Assembly: GCA_002914845.1 (NCBI GenBank)
Contig: JXTC01000254.1
Span: forward strand, 365,171-429,170
DNA from: Trema orientale
Taxonomy: Eukaryota; Streptophyta; Magnoliopsida; Rosales; Cannabaceae
Reading direction: 5' to 3'
DNA length: 64,000 nucleotides
Positions 37,604-50,314 of this stretch are shown here, in pieces; the stretch's first letter is position 1, and every line of letters begins with the position of its first letter. Under the pieces are notes generated by a model that saw only the letters and a program-made list of their open reading frames with translations, had not been told where the DNA came from and searched no databases. The translations under genes were made by a program, and so were the position numbers.

Positions 37604-38165
37604 TAGGGATGGCAATATAACCCATGGTTACGGGTATCCGTGGTTATCCGATCCGAATGGGGAGGAAAAAAACCGCTCAAGTGGGGAAAATGACCGGGGA
37701 GGGGAATAACTGCACCGTTAATATGCGGGTACGGTGCGGGACGGTATTAGTATAATCCGCACCGTACCCGCCCCGATATATATATTTACATAGAAAAATT
37801 ATTATACATATAAATATCCATTTAATTTTATACTATCTATATTATTATATCTTTGGTAAAATAATGATTTTAGAGAGTTATATGTACTTATATATTTAAA
37901 TTTTAGAGTTTAAAAATTATTAGTATATTGTTGTGTTTAATATTTTGTTGATTATAAAAAGAATTTAGTCTTTTCATTTTAATATTTTAATATTATCAAT
38001 AGGTAATGAGTAACCGCGGTTTTTCCCGTTATTCATTGGTTAATACTCGCATCGTTTCCGCAACCAAAAAAATGGTTAATAGGGCGAATATGGTATTGTG
38101 ATTAGTTTTCGAGGATGAGAACGGTAATTAAAAAACCGTCTCCAATCTACCCATTGCCATTCCTA
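37604..38165. mobile_element. hAT-type MITE with 8-bp target-site duplication
   Basis: The left end TAGGGATGGCAAT and the reverse complement of the right end, TAGGAATGGCAAT, match at 12 of 13 positions. The flanks AGCAGTAG (37596-37603) and GGCAGTAG (38166-38173) match at 7 of 8, the length expected for hAT. Subterminal GGGTATCCGTGGTTATCCGA and CCGCACCGTACCCG sequences are typical of the plant hAT group with GGGATGGCAA ends. It is 562 bp with no transposase. Confidence 0.85.
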
Positions 38166-38668
38166 GGCAGTAGCAAGTACTTGCCAAATAAATACAAAGA
38201 AAATGTCAATACTTCTTTCTCTTTATAATTTTAATAAAAGTTTCCACTCTCTTTCCTTCTTCTTCAATATTTCTAATTTTTTGTCTTTAAACTTATCTGC
38301 GCTGTAGTACCTTTTGCATTCTATTTCAATATTTTAATGTTCCAAAATTTACAAATCTTCTAGCTACCAATAGAAGTAAGTAGGCTACTATTGCGCTATT
38401 TGATTTCATATGAAACGTGTAACTTTTACCTTCGGACAATTTGAAATTATAATATTCTCCGGCCGACAATTTTGGATAACATTAATAACTCCCCCCACAG
38501 CCCCTATCCTCTGGAATCCTAAAATGGTCACAAAAACAAAAAAAAAATTGACCCGTAATAAGTACTTCTTCATCAGTTATTACCATATACACTAGCCACT
38601 AATTATGGCCTATTCATGTCTTAGTTTTCCCAAAAATGAATTGATAATTTCCGTCAAAAAAAAAAAAA
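38166..38668. other. AT-rich intergenic DNA before the gap
   Basis: No gene is supported. The stretch ends in an A-run that enters the assembly gap. Open frames that continue into the Ns are artefacts of the gap. Confidence 0.45.
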
Positions 38669-38905
38669 NNNNNNNNNNNNNNNNNNNNNNNNNNNNNNNN
38701 NNNNNNNNNNNNNNNNNNNNNNNNNNNNNNNNNNNNNNNNNNNNNNNNNNNNNNNNNNNNNNNNNNNNNNNNNNNNNNNNNNNNNNNNNNNNNNNNNNNN
38801 NNNNNNNNNNNNNNNNNNNNNNNNNNNNNNNNNNNNNNNNNNNNNNNNNNNNNNNNNNNNNNNNNNNNNNNNNNNNNNNNNNNNNNNNNNNNNNNNNNNN
38901 NNNNN
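38669..38905. other. assembly gap (237 Ns)
   Basis: A continuous run of 237 N follows an A homopolymer. No sequence is available here. Confidence 0.99.
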
Positions 38906-40915
38906 ATTTTCGGTCAATTTTGGTCAATTCTCATTGGAGAGAGTTCAAAACATGGAGTTTGTTGCCCAAAACTTACCTAGTATCTCAAACTTCCAAATAA
39001 AGAGTTTTTGTTGGTCTACAACGCATTTAATTTTTAAACACAAATGGCAAACATAGACAAACATAGGATTAAAAAGAAATTTTAAATTGCGGTGCAGAAA
39101 AAGATTATCCACAAAAAGTGGGGTAGGGTGGGGGCAATTAAGTGTTTAAAAACACTATAAGTAAAGTTTAAAAATCAAAATATTGATCAGTATGGGCAAA
39201 TGAAGTGCATTATTGAATTTTTCTTAAGATATGTGAGTGAAATTTAAATATCCAAAATTAAAGGGAGCAAATGAAGGATATTATTGAATATTTTAAAAAT
39301 ACTGGGGTAAAAAGTCAAAATTTTTGAAATTTAAGGGGGCCATATGCCCCCGAGCTATCACTAGCAAATCTGTTGTCCATTTTTGAGGCCTTAATCTCTG
39401 TTAACTCAATTAGATTTTAGTATTTTTAACTGACTAATGTGTCTCAACAATATTATTGAGTAAACACAGAATATGCTTCTCTTCTTATTGTGGATATTAT
39501 GGGTAAAAAATTAAAAACCATTCAAATCACTTAACAATATGATCCATCCATTCTACGTATTTTATTGTGATGTTGATCAGATCATCAAAAATATAATAAG
39601 ATCTTTCTTAACAAAGCATACATAGCAGATGACAAACCATGTGATTAGTTTGGGGAATTGTTTTTAATTATGATTGTCTTGAGAAGGAACAAGTTAGGTT
39701 AATGGTCTAACAAAAATACATGAACAGAAGTTGTTTGAATTAAGAAATAACTAGTAGGGTATATGTGCAAGAAATGACATGTCCCATATAGACCATATAT
39801 TCGTACAATTATCACATGCACAGCAGACCAATCCGATATATATGGTTGGTGAACTTTTTTAGTCAAAATCGAACCGGATTTGACGATGAATTGGCAACCT
39901 CATCCATATTACTTTACATAAATAATAAGCATAATCTTAATCAATTTGTTACTTTGAGGGAATATATAATCTAAGCTCTATGATCTAATTATAATTAATT
40001 AATGAAGAATATTAACAATACAACGTTAATTAATTTGATTGGGGAGACCTCATCCAGGATTCGCTGCGAATCTGGATGTCTCATGTCCGTTCAAAGAGAC
40101 TGATTCCAAAGTGTTAAGCAAAAGCATATCATATGCTGTGTGATTATAATGTCCTTGACTCCTTTTTATGTCTCTACGTACTCCCAACACAATGTTTCAA
40201 ACTACCCATTTGTTATGAAAAAATGTTATGAAAAAAAGGAAAATACACATTTGTTTCTAACGTCTACTTTTCTTATAATTTACATAAAAAAATAATGCCA
40301 TATGACGCCGCCGTCAGAGCTACCCCATGTCTCTTTGTCTAGCAAATGGCTGGCCACCGTCATGTTCTTCACCTACCAATTTTCAGAAAAGATTTTCCTT
40401 TTTCACTACACATACATTCACCTTTTTAGTTTCAATATATATATACACATTCTTTTCAGCTGTTCTTTACGCCGGTTATATATAATTAGTATTATTATTA
40501 TATATATTTAAGCTTTTAAAGCCCATGCAGAAACTTATCTTCACGTTTTGTCATTTATGTCGTTCTTTTCGGCTATATGACTAGAATTTAGTTGAAGAAA
40601 AAGAAATATTCGATCGAGTCCAATAAGCTTTATTAGACACCATTTACGCCGCGCATAATATATTCTTATTTTTTCCTACTTTTATTTACAAGTTCGACTG
40701 CAAAAGTCCAAAATGACACGCCGTTTTGATTTTTGGGCTGTAACATAAGTAACATTGTTATGTTTTAGTCAAACGAATTAAGTAAAGGTGCAATGGTCAT
40801 CACTACTACTACACTGTAGTTCTACAGTTACTTCTTTGTTTTCTTCCACCTGTAAGTTCTCACTGACGTACAATATATAGTGAGTAGAATATTATATCTA
40901 CACACTAACAAATAA
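38906..40915. other. AT-rich intergenic DNA
   Basis: No gene, RNA or element boundary is recognised in these 2 kb. Short open frames, for example at 40302-40511, have low-complexity translations. Confidence 0.4.
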
Positions 40916-41604
40916 ATAGAAGATATCGACAGAAGGTATGAACTTTTTTTCTTCAACAATTTTTTTTTTTTGTGTTTTTTCTTTATTTTCTTTCTGTTTG
41001 TGAAGGTAGTTGTCTACCTAGATCTAGATTTATAGTATTTTTTATACACTCAGATCTAGATCTGTGGTATTTTAGAGTCTTTTTTTTTTTTGTTTTCCTT
41101 TATGTTTCAAATATACACCCAAATGTAGATTTGTGGTTTTTTTTGTTGTATTTTTTTTATTGTTTCCTCTGGATATGAGGTTTTCGAGAGCTAGATTTAG
41201 AAGATTTTATGTGGCGTTCATTAATGGATGTCGTAAAGAAGATGGCGTTTACTGATAGACACCGTGACGAGAGTGACGTTTACTGATAGATGACGTAAGG
41301 AGATTGATATTTACTAATGGACGCCATACAGAGATGACATTTACTAACGAACTCTGTGAAGAGATTTGTTTGCCTCTAGAGGCAGTTGTATTTATTTTGT
41401 CTGCATTTCTTAGACTGAACCTACATATTTCATTTATATTTGTCTCACACTTTCAGTTGTGAGTTTTGATGTTGTATATATATTTTTTTTTTCGGTAGGG
41501 TTTTTATGACACATTGTTTGTACTCCTCCTAATTAATGAAACCATTTTTATCTGTTATTAATATAATAATTCAAGAAAATTCATTCAAAAAAAAAAAAAA
41601 AAAA
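40916..41604 (+). mobile_element. possible retroposon 3' end with minisatellite and poly(A)
   Basis: This T-rich stretch contains about five tandem units of 31 bp at 41211-41365 (core GGCGTTTACTGATAGAC--CGT-A-GAGA). It ends in an 18-bp A-run (41587-41604), like a retroposed 3' end. No coding sequence remains and no target-site duplication is found. The left limit is arbitrary. Confidence 0.35.
41211..41365. repeat. minisatellite, about 5 x 31 bp, diverged
   Basis: Units share the order GACGTTTACTGATAGA - (C/T)GACGTAA - GGAGAT with substitutions between copies. It is non-coding. Confidence 0.8.
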
Positions 41605-42228
41605 GAGGATAGATGAGGAAGAGTTAGTAAATGGGTCCTGAAAACTTTCGGGGTTGAAGGTTTTAACATGCTCGATTTTGGCATGCCTACAAATAGATGA
41701 TCATAGAAGATATAAGCTAGGTAGTACACTCTACATATACGCAAATGACATTATATACAGTGTTATGAAGTTAAAAAAATTGGACTACTTTATAATATGG
41801 TTATATTAGAGGCGCTTGTCCCGGGTGTTGGTCACTTTTACCGACGAGAGTTCATGTGAAAATGAACAGTGTAGTACAGATATTTTATCTTTAGCTATTT
41901 TGGATGCCCTTTAGTGGATTGGAACATCAATCAACTACTTCCAATACTTGGAGTGGAAGCTCTAAAACGACGCAGAATTGCCAAGTACCCTTTATCAGTC
42001 ATGCATCTGTGATTGCTAACATATATATATATTATAGATTTTACTTACCTCTTTGTCAACTCCGGCATGACGATTTCAATACTTTTTTAGAGCTTGCTTG
42101 CCGAGTAGGTTGTTTTTTTTTTTTTTAAGTGAAAAAGACTAATAGTAAAGATTTCATTGATAAAATCTAGAGCAACTACTTTGATATATATAATCTTCAT
42201 AAATAATTTCACTTTTGTAAANAATTTT

Positions 42229-43255
42229 GAATAATTTAGTAAAATTAATCATGAATTCAATTTTTTAGAGCAAAATCCTTTGAACTGAGAATAATTTAGT
42301 AAAATTAACCTTGAACTCAATTTCTTTGAGCAAAACTCCTTGAAGTCCCCTAATATTAGAGCAAAACTCCCTGAAATCTCCTAATATTAGTTTTGTTAGG
42401 GAAAAAAAATGTTTTTGTTAGTTTTTTTTTTATTTTTTATTGTTAAGTCCTTATTCTCTTATTTGTGGCTTTTAGGTTCTCATTATTTTATTTTTATTTC
42501 ATGTTAACTCTTTTTAATTTTTTCTATCCAAAACTATTGTCATTTAGCACTTGCCCAGAAGGTGCTCATCTCAGCAAAGATGAAATTGAAAACAAATGAA
42601 AATTATTATTTAAAAAAATAAAAATAGAGTTGGGGTTATTGTTTTCGTTCAAAACAGAGGTAAGAAATTGGAAACTTTTATTAGGTTCTAATATGGATTT
42701 ACTTTGGTCTAAGTATTCATATATTTAAGGAAAAAACAAGATAGTAAATGGTATAGTTAGTTTTATTAATCCTGATTTAAAAAAAAAAAAGATGTATATC
42801 TCTCTTTGAGATCTATGAATACTTGGACCAAAATAGATCTATATTGGAACCCAATAAAATTTTCTAATTTTTTACCTCCTTGAATGAAAACAATAACCAC
42901 AACTCTTTTATTATTTTTTTAAATAATAATTTCCCTTTGTTTCCAATTTTATCCCTGCTGAGATGAATATCTTTTGGGCAAGTGTTAATTGACAACAGTT
43001 TTATATAGAAAAGATTAAAAATGATTAATGTGAAACAAAAATATAATAATAAGGACTTAAAAACCACAAATAAGAGAATAAAGACTTAACAGTAAAAAAA
43101 AATTAACATAAACATTTTTTTTTCTAACAAAACTTATATTAGGAGATTTCAGGGAAATTTTGCTATAATAATATGGAATTTCTTAGGATTTTGCTCTAAA
43201 AAATTGAATTCAAAATTAATTTTACTTAATTGTTCTGAGTTCAAAGAATTTATCA
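42229..43255. mobile_element. foldback element with about 450-bp inverted arms
   Basis: The left arm (about 42229-42725) and right arm (about 42805-43255) are inverted copies over nearly their whole length, separated by about 80 bp. Paired landmarks include GAATTCAATTTTTTAGAGCA near both outer ends, CCTGAAATCTCCTAATAT, GTTAAGTC, CTTATTTGTGG and, at the inner ends, TTGGTC-AAGTATTCATA. The outer part of the left arm carries a tandem duplication of about 63 bp. There is no coding capacity. It could be a long-TIR MITE. No target-site duplication was found. Confidence 0.85.
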
Positions 43256-44235
43256 TATTTTGATAATAAAGAGTCTTAAAACTTTTAATTTCGAGTGTTG
43301 TTATCAATCGAGTTAAATTGCAACCATATTTCTTAACATGTTAGTTGCTACCAATGTGTTTTGCCTTATTGGCCTATATAGGTGCCTTGGTCAACGAGAC
43401 TTGGATGACCGCCTTATATGGAGATAATTATACATCACCATACCTATAATGGATTTTATTGAAATTTAACAAATGAAAAAAGCAAAAAAGAAAATAATGA
43501 CTGAGCGCATCACTAAGTGCAAATTGAATCATTTTGTTCAAAGTGAGCTCACCCTAGTGCATATAATATACATTAGAAAAACGTAAGAGAAAGCCAAAAA
43601 AAAAAAAAAAAGCCAAAATGTGCATTTCCTAGTAGATGCTCTATCTTCCAGGGCCTGCCCGCTCGAAGTGTCATGAATGCAAACTGCAAAGCCTCTTTGC
43701 TTTCAGAATATGTAGGGTTGCACTTCCCAAAAATGTGAGGACAAGTTGGGGTTTAAAAGCCCAGTAGAGGCTGGCTTTTTCCCCCGCTCCATACTTTTGT
43801 TTTTTTCCCTCTTTAACAAAAATAAAAAATAAAAAAAGGAAAATGAGTTTTTTTGTTTTTTTGTTTTTTTTTTTTTTGGTAATAAGAGTTTGTTAACCGG
43901 AAAATGTGGACTAGAAAAAGTCCTCTATCTCATTTTGTGATGATTAAATCATGTCGTTTCAATGTTGACAATGTATAACATATGTGCAACCGATCTGGCT
44001 GAAGATTATTTGGAGACGACACTCTCATTGTATACCATCTTTAATTCAGGAAAAAGACTTATCATATCATGGTGCTAATTAGTAAATTTGGCTAAATCAA
44101 CAACTAACATACGCAATGGACACTAATTCTGTTCATAAAATTTGTTTCATTAAACTTAGTCTATGATCATATATAGGATGTGAAATTGGTTATTAGTGAC
44201 TACAAAATAATATCTATATAAGCACTATTCAGGAT
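43256..44235. other. AT-rich intergenic DNA
   Basis: No gene is seen. There are homopolymer runs around 43597-43612 and 43848-43879. The right limit is the start of the copia LTR at 44236. Confidence 0.4.
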
Positions 44236-44765
44236 TGTTACGAGATCGGCTTTGCAGAAGCGACAACACATAGTTAAAATACGAGTTGAGAAAATTTGGG
44301 TAAAATGAAAAAGATAAGACATACAAAAGATTTAACGTGATTCATCCAATTTAGGCTACGTCGACGGACAAGGCTGTCAAGAATTTTACTATGAAAGGGA
44401 GATTACAACTCACTTCTTTCTAAATACAAGAAGAGAACAAATAAACATCTCTCTCTTGAAAATGGAGAAAATACTCTCTCTAAATAATTGAGGAGAAAAC
44501 AAATGGGACGCTAAGAGGACTTCTTAGGCTTGAATTCTCTCTTAGAAAAGAAGAGGATTTTAAAATGGGATGCCGAACAAGTGATGAAGCTCCCGTATTT
44601 ATAGAGCTTGAGAGGTAGTATGAACAAGTAAGAATACCACTATTTTACTGCTGCTGTTATGGCTGATTGGTGAGCATTTTTTTTTCTTCATATAATGTGA
44701 ACTACACCATTAATTTAACTTCAACAATGTGGTTGGTGTTGCTACAATTATTGATTTGTTCAACA
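44236..44765 (-). repeat. copia 3' LTR (minus-strand element)
   Basis: It starts TGTTACGAGATC and ends TTCAACA on the plus map, giving TGTTG..AACA in element orientation. The first 75 bp match the LTR stub at 50336-50411. TTTATAGAGC, read in reverse near 44600, may be its promoter TATA. Confidence 0.7.
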
Positions 44766-46197
44766 TTTTTCCACTTGAAAACTTGATTTTAATCATGTAT
44801 TCACACTTGATAAATCTCTCTTTTCTTCGCTTGTCAATTCTGTATGTTGCTTACGTATCTGTTAGGCCATATGAGAATCTACTGTTGGGATATTTGCCCT
44901 AAATAGCAGAATTCTAATTTTACTTTTTTAGTGTAGACAACTTTCTCTTATATGCAATTATGATATTTGCTAGATTAAACTGTCTCAGTTGAATAGTTTA
45001 TTTATCTGAAAAAGATTCTGTGACTTTATTTGTATATAAAGAAATAAATATGATTAAGTATTAATTATGGGGAGACTTGTTTCTTTATCTAAATCTAAAA
45101 TAAATTAGTTCATAATCTGTAAATAAATATGGAATACCTTATTTACTAAAGATTGAAGCGTTTGTTTATCTCAATGGGAATGATGTGTCTCAAATCATTG
45201 AAGTGTCTGACTTCTGATAGAGACACTAGTACAACGTAAATAAGTTATGTGTATTAAACTGGACCAGATAATATAAAAAACTGGAGTACCGTAACTCAAT
45301 TCTTATATTACCACAAACTAGCTCTTAGCATGTAGATCTTAATCCTTAATATTTGACTGGACTTGCTTTCATCGATTATAGCCTTTTGATTTGTTAAAAG
45401 ACTAACCTCTATGAAATTAGAGGCAAACTCTGGCATATTGGAGGTTATGGCTTATGAATTGAGGGGAACACCAAATAGTTAAGGACACTATACATTAATG
45501 CCACTTTAGGTTCTTTCAAGATTCATGGAACAATTAAATCTAAGATCTTAGTATTCACTTTGTGAATTGGTTGATAATTTTGTCTAAATGGCCATTGAGA
45601 ATAAAATTATCGACAACATTATTCCTTGATAGAAAGATTGTAACTTAAAGATAAATAGGTGTTGGAGGAGTATTACGGTAATTTCACCTATCCAACTATG
45701 GCATTGTATAGGGATTCTATGTGTGGTATAGAATATGCTAGATGGATCGATTAATCAAGGCTAGTTGATTAATCTCTATAAAAGGCATGACATCTAATCC
45801 AAGAGTACAGTATTGGGCCTTTAGTGGAGTGTCCCCTTTACTAATAATATTTATATAAATATCATAATAAGAGTTATTATATATTTATCATATTATTGGA
45901 GCTTAGATTATTTGGATCCATTAGGTCCCTTGTCTAACTCAATAAAGCTCATTAATTTGTTGGTAGTATTTGTGAAATTAGTTTCATGAAACTGTGTAAA
46001 ATAATGATTCTACACAGAAGTTGGTATTTTTATAAATAAGTTTCATGGGTTGGACATATTTATAAAAATACACCTAAAGCCTAAATTGGAGAACAAGCCC
46101 AATTCTAGTTGGAGTGGGATTAGCAGTTTTGAGCCCTATATATATAAGATATATGAGAGAAAAAACTGCGTAGCCCTAACACTAGTGCCACACACAT

Positions 46198-46205
<8 letters not shown>

Positions 46206-46230
<25 letters not shown>

Positions 46231-46231
46231 T
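46206..46231. repeat. (GA)n microsatellite in copia LTR
   Basis: An uninterrupted AG/GA dinucleotide run of about 12 units lies in the transcribed part of the LTR. Confidence 0.95.
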
Positions 46232-47022
46232 TACACGTATAGCTCAGTAAAAGTGAGGGAAAAAAAGTTTCTTGCAACCTCACAGTCTCATCTCACGTCT
46301 TAGTGTTCCAAAAGATCAAGAAGGTGTTCTTGATTGTTCTCCAATGAAGGATTCAACTTGGTGCCCACTCGCCTCATCAATCTAGAACCAGAGCATAGAT
46401 AAGAAGATGTAGGGTTGGAGATTTGATCACCATCAACAAGGAGATCAAGGAGAAGCACGCTACAAGAGGTAAATCCTAATCTCATCTCTAGAGTTTATGT
46501 ATCTAGATTTGATTTATGTTATACATGATCCTATATATGATATATGCATGTTCTATGGTTATGAAAAATGTTTTCATGTAAAAATTTTAAAACCTAAATC
46601 TGCTAATTTTTCTGCTGCGTTCATGATATGATCATGTGTTTTCCATAGTTTACATGCATGTATGATTTTTTCTAAGTATTAGGTCCATATACCATCAATT
46701 GGTATCAAGAGCATAGGTTCATATGTATAGCATAATATTGATCTAGTTGTATGATTTAAGTTATATGATTGAGTTTGAGCAATTTTTGTTTATGATAGTT
46801 AAATGATTCATGGTGATAAATGATATTTAATTACGTATACTATTGATTTTTGCATGGTGAGAAAACTTGTGTATCGTGCAACTAGCAAAATTAAGTTTAG
46901 GTATTCTTGAATTTTATGGTTGATAGATTCATGAACATGATTCAATGAGCTTTGAAAAACTGAATTTCTCTAGAATTTTTGATGTTGTTTTAATTTTTCA
47001 GCATTTAAAAAAAAAAATTTGC

Positions 47023-47540
47023 GGCCTGGCCTAGCCCTGCGCGCGTGGCTGCCTACGCACGGCATGCTTACGCGGGTGCTAGGCGAGGCCAGCATGGCCG
47101 CATGCGCGCACGGGCGACCTGCGTGCATGGCTATTACATGCGGCCCGTACGATACCCCTGCGCGGCTCGCGCTACGCTTGCGCATCGCCCATGCGCGACC
47201 AGCAGGGCATGTGAGTGGCCCGTGCTCGGCCAGCACACCATGCGCGCAACCACTGTGTCCAACCTGCGCCTGGCGCGCGCCTATGGCACGGCCCCTGCTG
47301 TACCAGTGCGCGGGCGTGCTATGCCTGTAGGTGGCCTGCGCGCGGACCGCCAGCACGCGTCTTGCGCACAGCCAGCACGTGTATTGCGCGCCGCCCATAC
47401 TGCGCCAGCACACCTCCCGCGCGGCCAGCACGCCCGTAGCCAGGCGGCACCTCTTCGTTACTGCTCGTAGCTCTGTTTCTCGTGCCTTCCTCGGGTGGTG
47501 ACAGCCCGTAGGCTGACGGTGGTGGTGTTTCTACCACCAC
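47023..47540. other. GC-rich block in copia leader
   Basis: A sharply GC-rich, CpG-rich stretch in very AT-rich surroundings. Recurrent words are CCAGCACGC, GCGCGC, CATGCGCG and GGCC. Several overlapping open frames exist on both strands because stop codons are rare in such sequence. Their Ala/Arg-rich products are not credible proteins. Confidence 0.75.
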
Positions 47541-47799
47541 TACTAATTTCTAAATTAATTATTTTTTATTAATTGGATAATTGTTTAATTTGAATTCAAA
47601 TTTTTGAAATGGGAAACTATTCAAATGAGATTAAAATAGTTGTCTATTTTTGAGTTATCCTACATAGGATAATGTTAAATTTGAATTAATTAAATAAATA
47701 GGATATTATCTAATAGTTAATTTAAATTTGAATAGGATTTCTACTATTTTTTAAATAAATAAGATTTTCTATACTATCTTTACCACCAATCTGGCACGA

Positions 47800-50200
47800 T
47801 ACTGCTCCACTTGATCATTATTATCTCACTTGATCTTGTAGACTCATTTGTTGCCAATGGCCTTCCTTCCCTGTGGTAGTGAAACAAGATCCCATGTCTT
47901 GTTTTTATGAAGGGCTTCAATCTCTTCTTACATTGCTGTCATCCACATAGATACATCCGAGCTTTTAGTTGCCTCATGGAAAGTTGTTAGCTCTCCATCC
48001 TCTGTGAAAAGGCAGTATACAATATTGCTTTCAGTAATATAATCTGAGTACCATGCCGGTGGTCTTCTTTCACGAGTTGATCGATGGATTTTAGCACCGG
48101 CATGGAAAGTTTGTTTTCTGCAAATATCACATCTCTACTGATGACAACCTTATGGGCAGTGGGATCCCATAGGCGATACCCCTTGACTCCATCAGCATAT
48201 CCCAAGAATACACACTTTCTAGACTTTTAATCTAGTTTTGTGATTTCTTGAGTATTGTACATTACGTACATAGGACTTCCAAATGTATGTAAGCGAGAAT
48301 AATCAGCTGGCTTACCAGTCCACATCTCTATCAGTATCTTCAGATTAATCGTTATTGATGGAGACCGATTGATCACATAACAGTCGATTTTGACTGCTTC
48401 TGCCCAGAATGTCTTAGGTAGACTTGCAGCTCTCAACACTGCTCTTATCCTTTCTAACAAGGTTCTGTTCATCTGCTCTGCCACTCCATTTTGTTGAAGA
48501 GTGTACGCTATTATAAGCTACCTTTTGATACATTCTTATTGACAGAAGTTATCAAATTCATCGCTTGTATATTCTCCTCCATTATTCGTCCTCAAATACT
48601 TGATCTTCTCTCTAGATTCAAGCTCTACCTGTGATTTGAATATTTTGAAGACTAAAAACATATCTGCCTTCTTCTTGATAGGATACGCCTAACATCTCAT
48701 AGAACAACTATTAATAAAAGATACAAAGTATCTAGCTCCTCCTAGAGACATCACTGGTACTTGCCAAACATCAAAGTGAACCAAGTCTAGAACCTTTTTA
48801 CTTCTAGAACTGGATGTACTAAACTTTAATCTATACTGCGACACAATGCTCACAAAAGGGTAAAGATACTTTTGTGAGACCAAGAAGCAACCTCCATTCA
48901 GAGAGAATCTTCAAGCCTCGTTCCGACATATGGCTGAGCTTACGATACCATATCATCATTGATTCTTCTCCAGAATTTATTGAAGCAACTGATGGCTCCA
49001 CTTCCATTAGTGTATCTCCTTTAAGCATGTACAAATTCACTGCGATCTTCTCCGCCTTTATTACTATAAGTGCGTCCTTCATGATCTTCATGATCCCATT
49101 CTTGACACGAGTTTTACAACAAAAGTTATCTAATTATCCCAAAGACAATAGATTTTTCTTCAGATCCTTCATATATCGCACCTCTTGAATAGTATGAACA
49201 TTGCCATCGTACATTTTCATCTTGATAGTGCTAATCCCAGTGATCTCTAAGGAATGATCATTACCTATGAATACAGATCCTCCAGAGACAGGTTTATATG
49301 TGTGAAACTACTCTCTATGAGAAGTCATGTACCGTATTGCTCCTGAATCTACTAACCAAACATCAGTGAGCTGCCTTCCGTCTTTAGAAACTATTGTTGC
49401 TTACATGATTTCTCCATCATCTGAGGTACTTGTAACGCTCCCATAAGCATTTGATGACTCGGTGTTTTTCCCTCTAGAATCTCAATTTTTCTTAAATTGC
49501 CAACACTCCCTTTTGACGTGCCCTTTCTTGCCACAGTGATAACACTTGACATTCTTCTTATTTCTTGACTTTGATCTACTATGACTTTGCCAAAGCCTCT
49601 ACTTACTGTGAACTTGCTAATCTATCTTCCTTATTCTTACGTTGATTTTCTTCTTCAAGAACAGCAGCTGTAATATTATTGAAAACTAGAATTGTGGTAT
49701 TACTGGTCACATTTAGGATGAGCTGATCATACGAATCAGGTAGACTCTAAAGTAAGATTTTTGCACATTCATTATCTTCTATTTTATACTGCATTACTGT
49801 GAGCTACAAAAATATAGTGTTGAGAGTGTTGATATGGTCGGTCACTATTGTTGATTCAACTATCTGAAGGGTATAGATCATTTTCTTCAAGAAAATTTTG
49901 TTGTGAAGTGATTTAGCCTGATACAATTCTGTCAGCGTATCTTATATCTCCTTAGCTGACTTCTTCTCTTCAATGCTCGACAGAACACCATCTGCTAGTG
50001 TCAGATGTAAGTTAGTGACAATATTACTATCTATCTCATCCTACTTTCTATCATCAATAATCTCAGCATGCATTTCCCCAATTGCTGCTAGGCAATTATC
50101 TTTTCTCAAGATTACCTTTATCTTCATTTTTCACAGAGAGAAATTACTCCCATTAAACTTCTCAATATCGAATTTCGCCGCTATTTTTATTCACCACGAT
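47800..50200 (-). pseudogene. copia gag-protease-integrase remnant
   Basis: Read on the minus strand from right to left. The gag (UBN2-type) segment LADGVLSSIEEKKSAKEI is followed by a stop, then DTLTELYQ. A zinc knuckle KCYHCGKKGHVKREC (about 49500-49545) has the CX2CX4HX4C pattern. The pre-integrase segment shows MMIWYRKLSHMSERGLKIL. The integrase core has DLVHFDVWQVPVMSLGGARY and later EQMNRTLLERIRAVLRAASLP, then FGSPMYV. Next come GYRLWDPTAHKVVISRDVIF and the linker into RT, EDGELTTFHEATKSSDVSM. It ends near 47800 before the RT core. Many stops and frame changes make it non-functional. Confidence 0.9.
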
Positions 50201-50228
50201 TTGTTTAGTTACCATCATTTCACTGTAT

Positions 50229-50314
50229 GTAAACATTACCATATATGTGAACAGTGTCGTATACGAGAATAGTACCGTATACATGAATATTGCCGTATAT
50301 GTGAACAGTACTCT
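50229..50314. repeat. 18-bp tandem repeats in copia leader
   Basis: Units start at 50229, 50247, 50265, 50283 and 50301. Each has the form GTGAACAGT--CGTATAT with substitutions. It is an exact 18-bp period next to the primer-binding site of the minus-strand copia element. Confidence 0.85.

Larger units (their letters stand above)
44883..47790 (+). mobile_element. 5' part of a second copia element (LTR, PBS, leader)
   Basis: The LTR runs 44883-46697 (TGTTGGGATATTTGCCC..CCATCA, 1815 bp) and has a TATA-like TATATATAAGATATA near 46139. It is followed directly by the primer-binding site TTGGTATCAAGAGC (46699-46712), complementary to initiator tRNA-Met as in copia. The leader includes a GC-rich block at about 47023-47540. 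LTR length and start resemble Tork/Angela-type elements. No coding region or second LTR follows. The element is cut off near 47790, where minus-strand copia pol sequence begins. Confidence 0.7.

Noticed and set aside
38605..39000. Open frames running through the gap
   Set aside because: They exist only because Ns contain no stop codons.
46970..47470. Overlapping Ala/Arg-rich open frames on both strands, up to 153 codons
   Set aside because: They lie in the GC-rich copia leader, where stop codons are rare by composition. The products overlap in several frames, and none has a recognisable domain.
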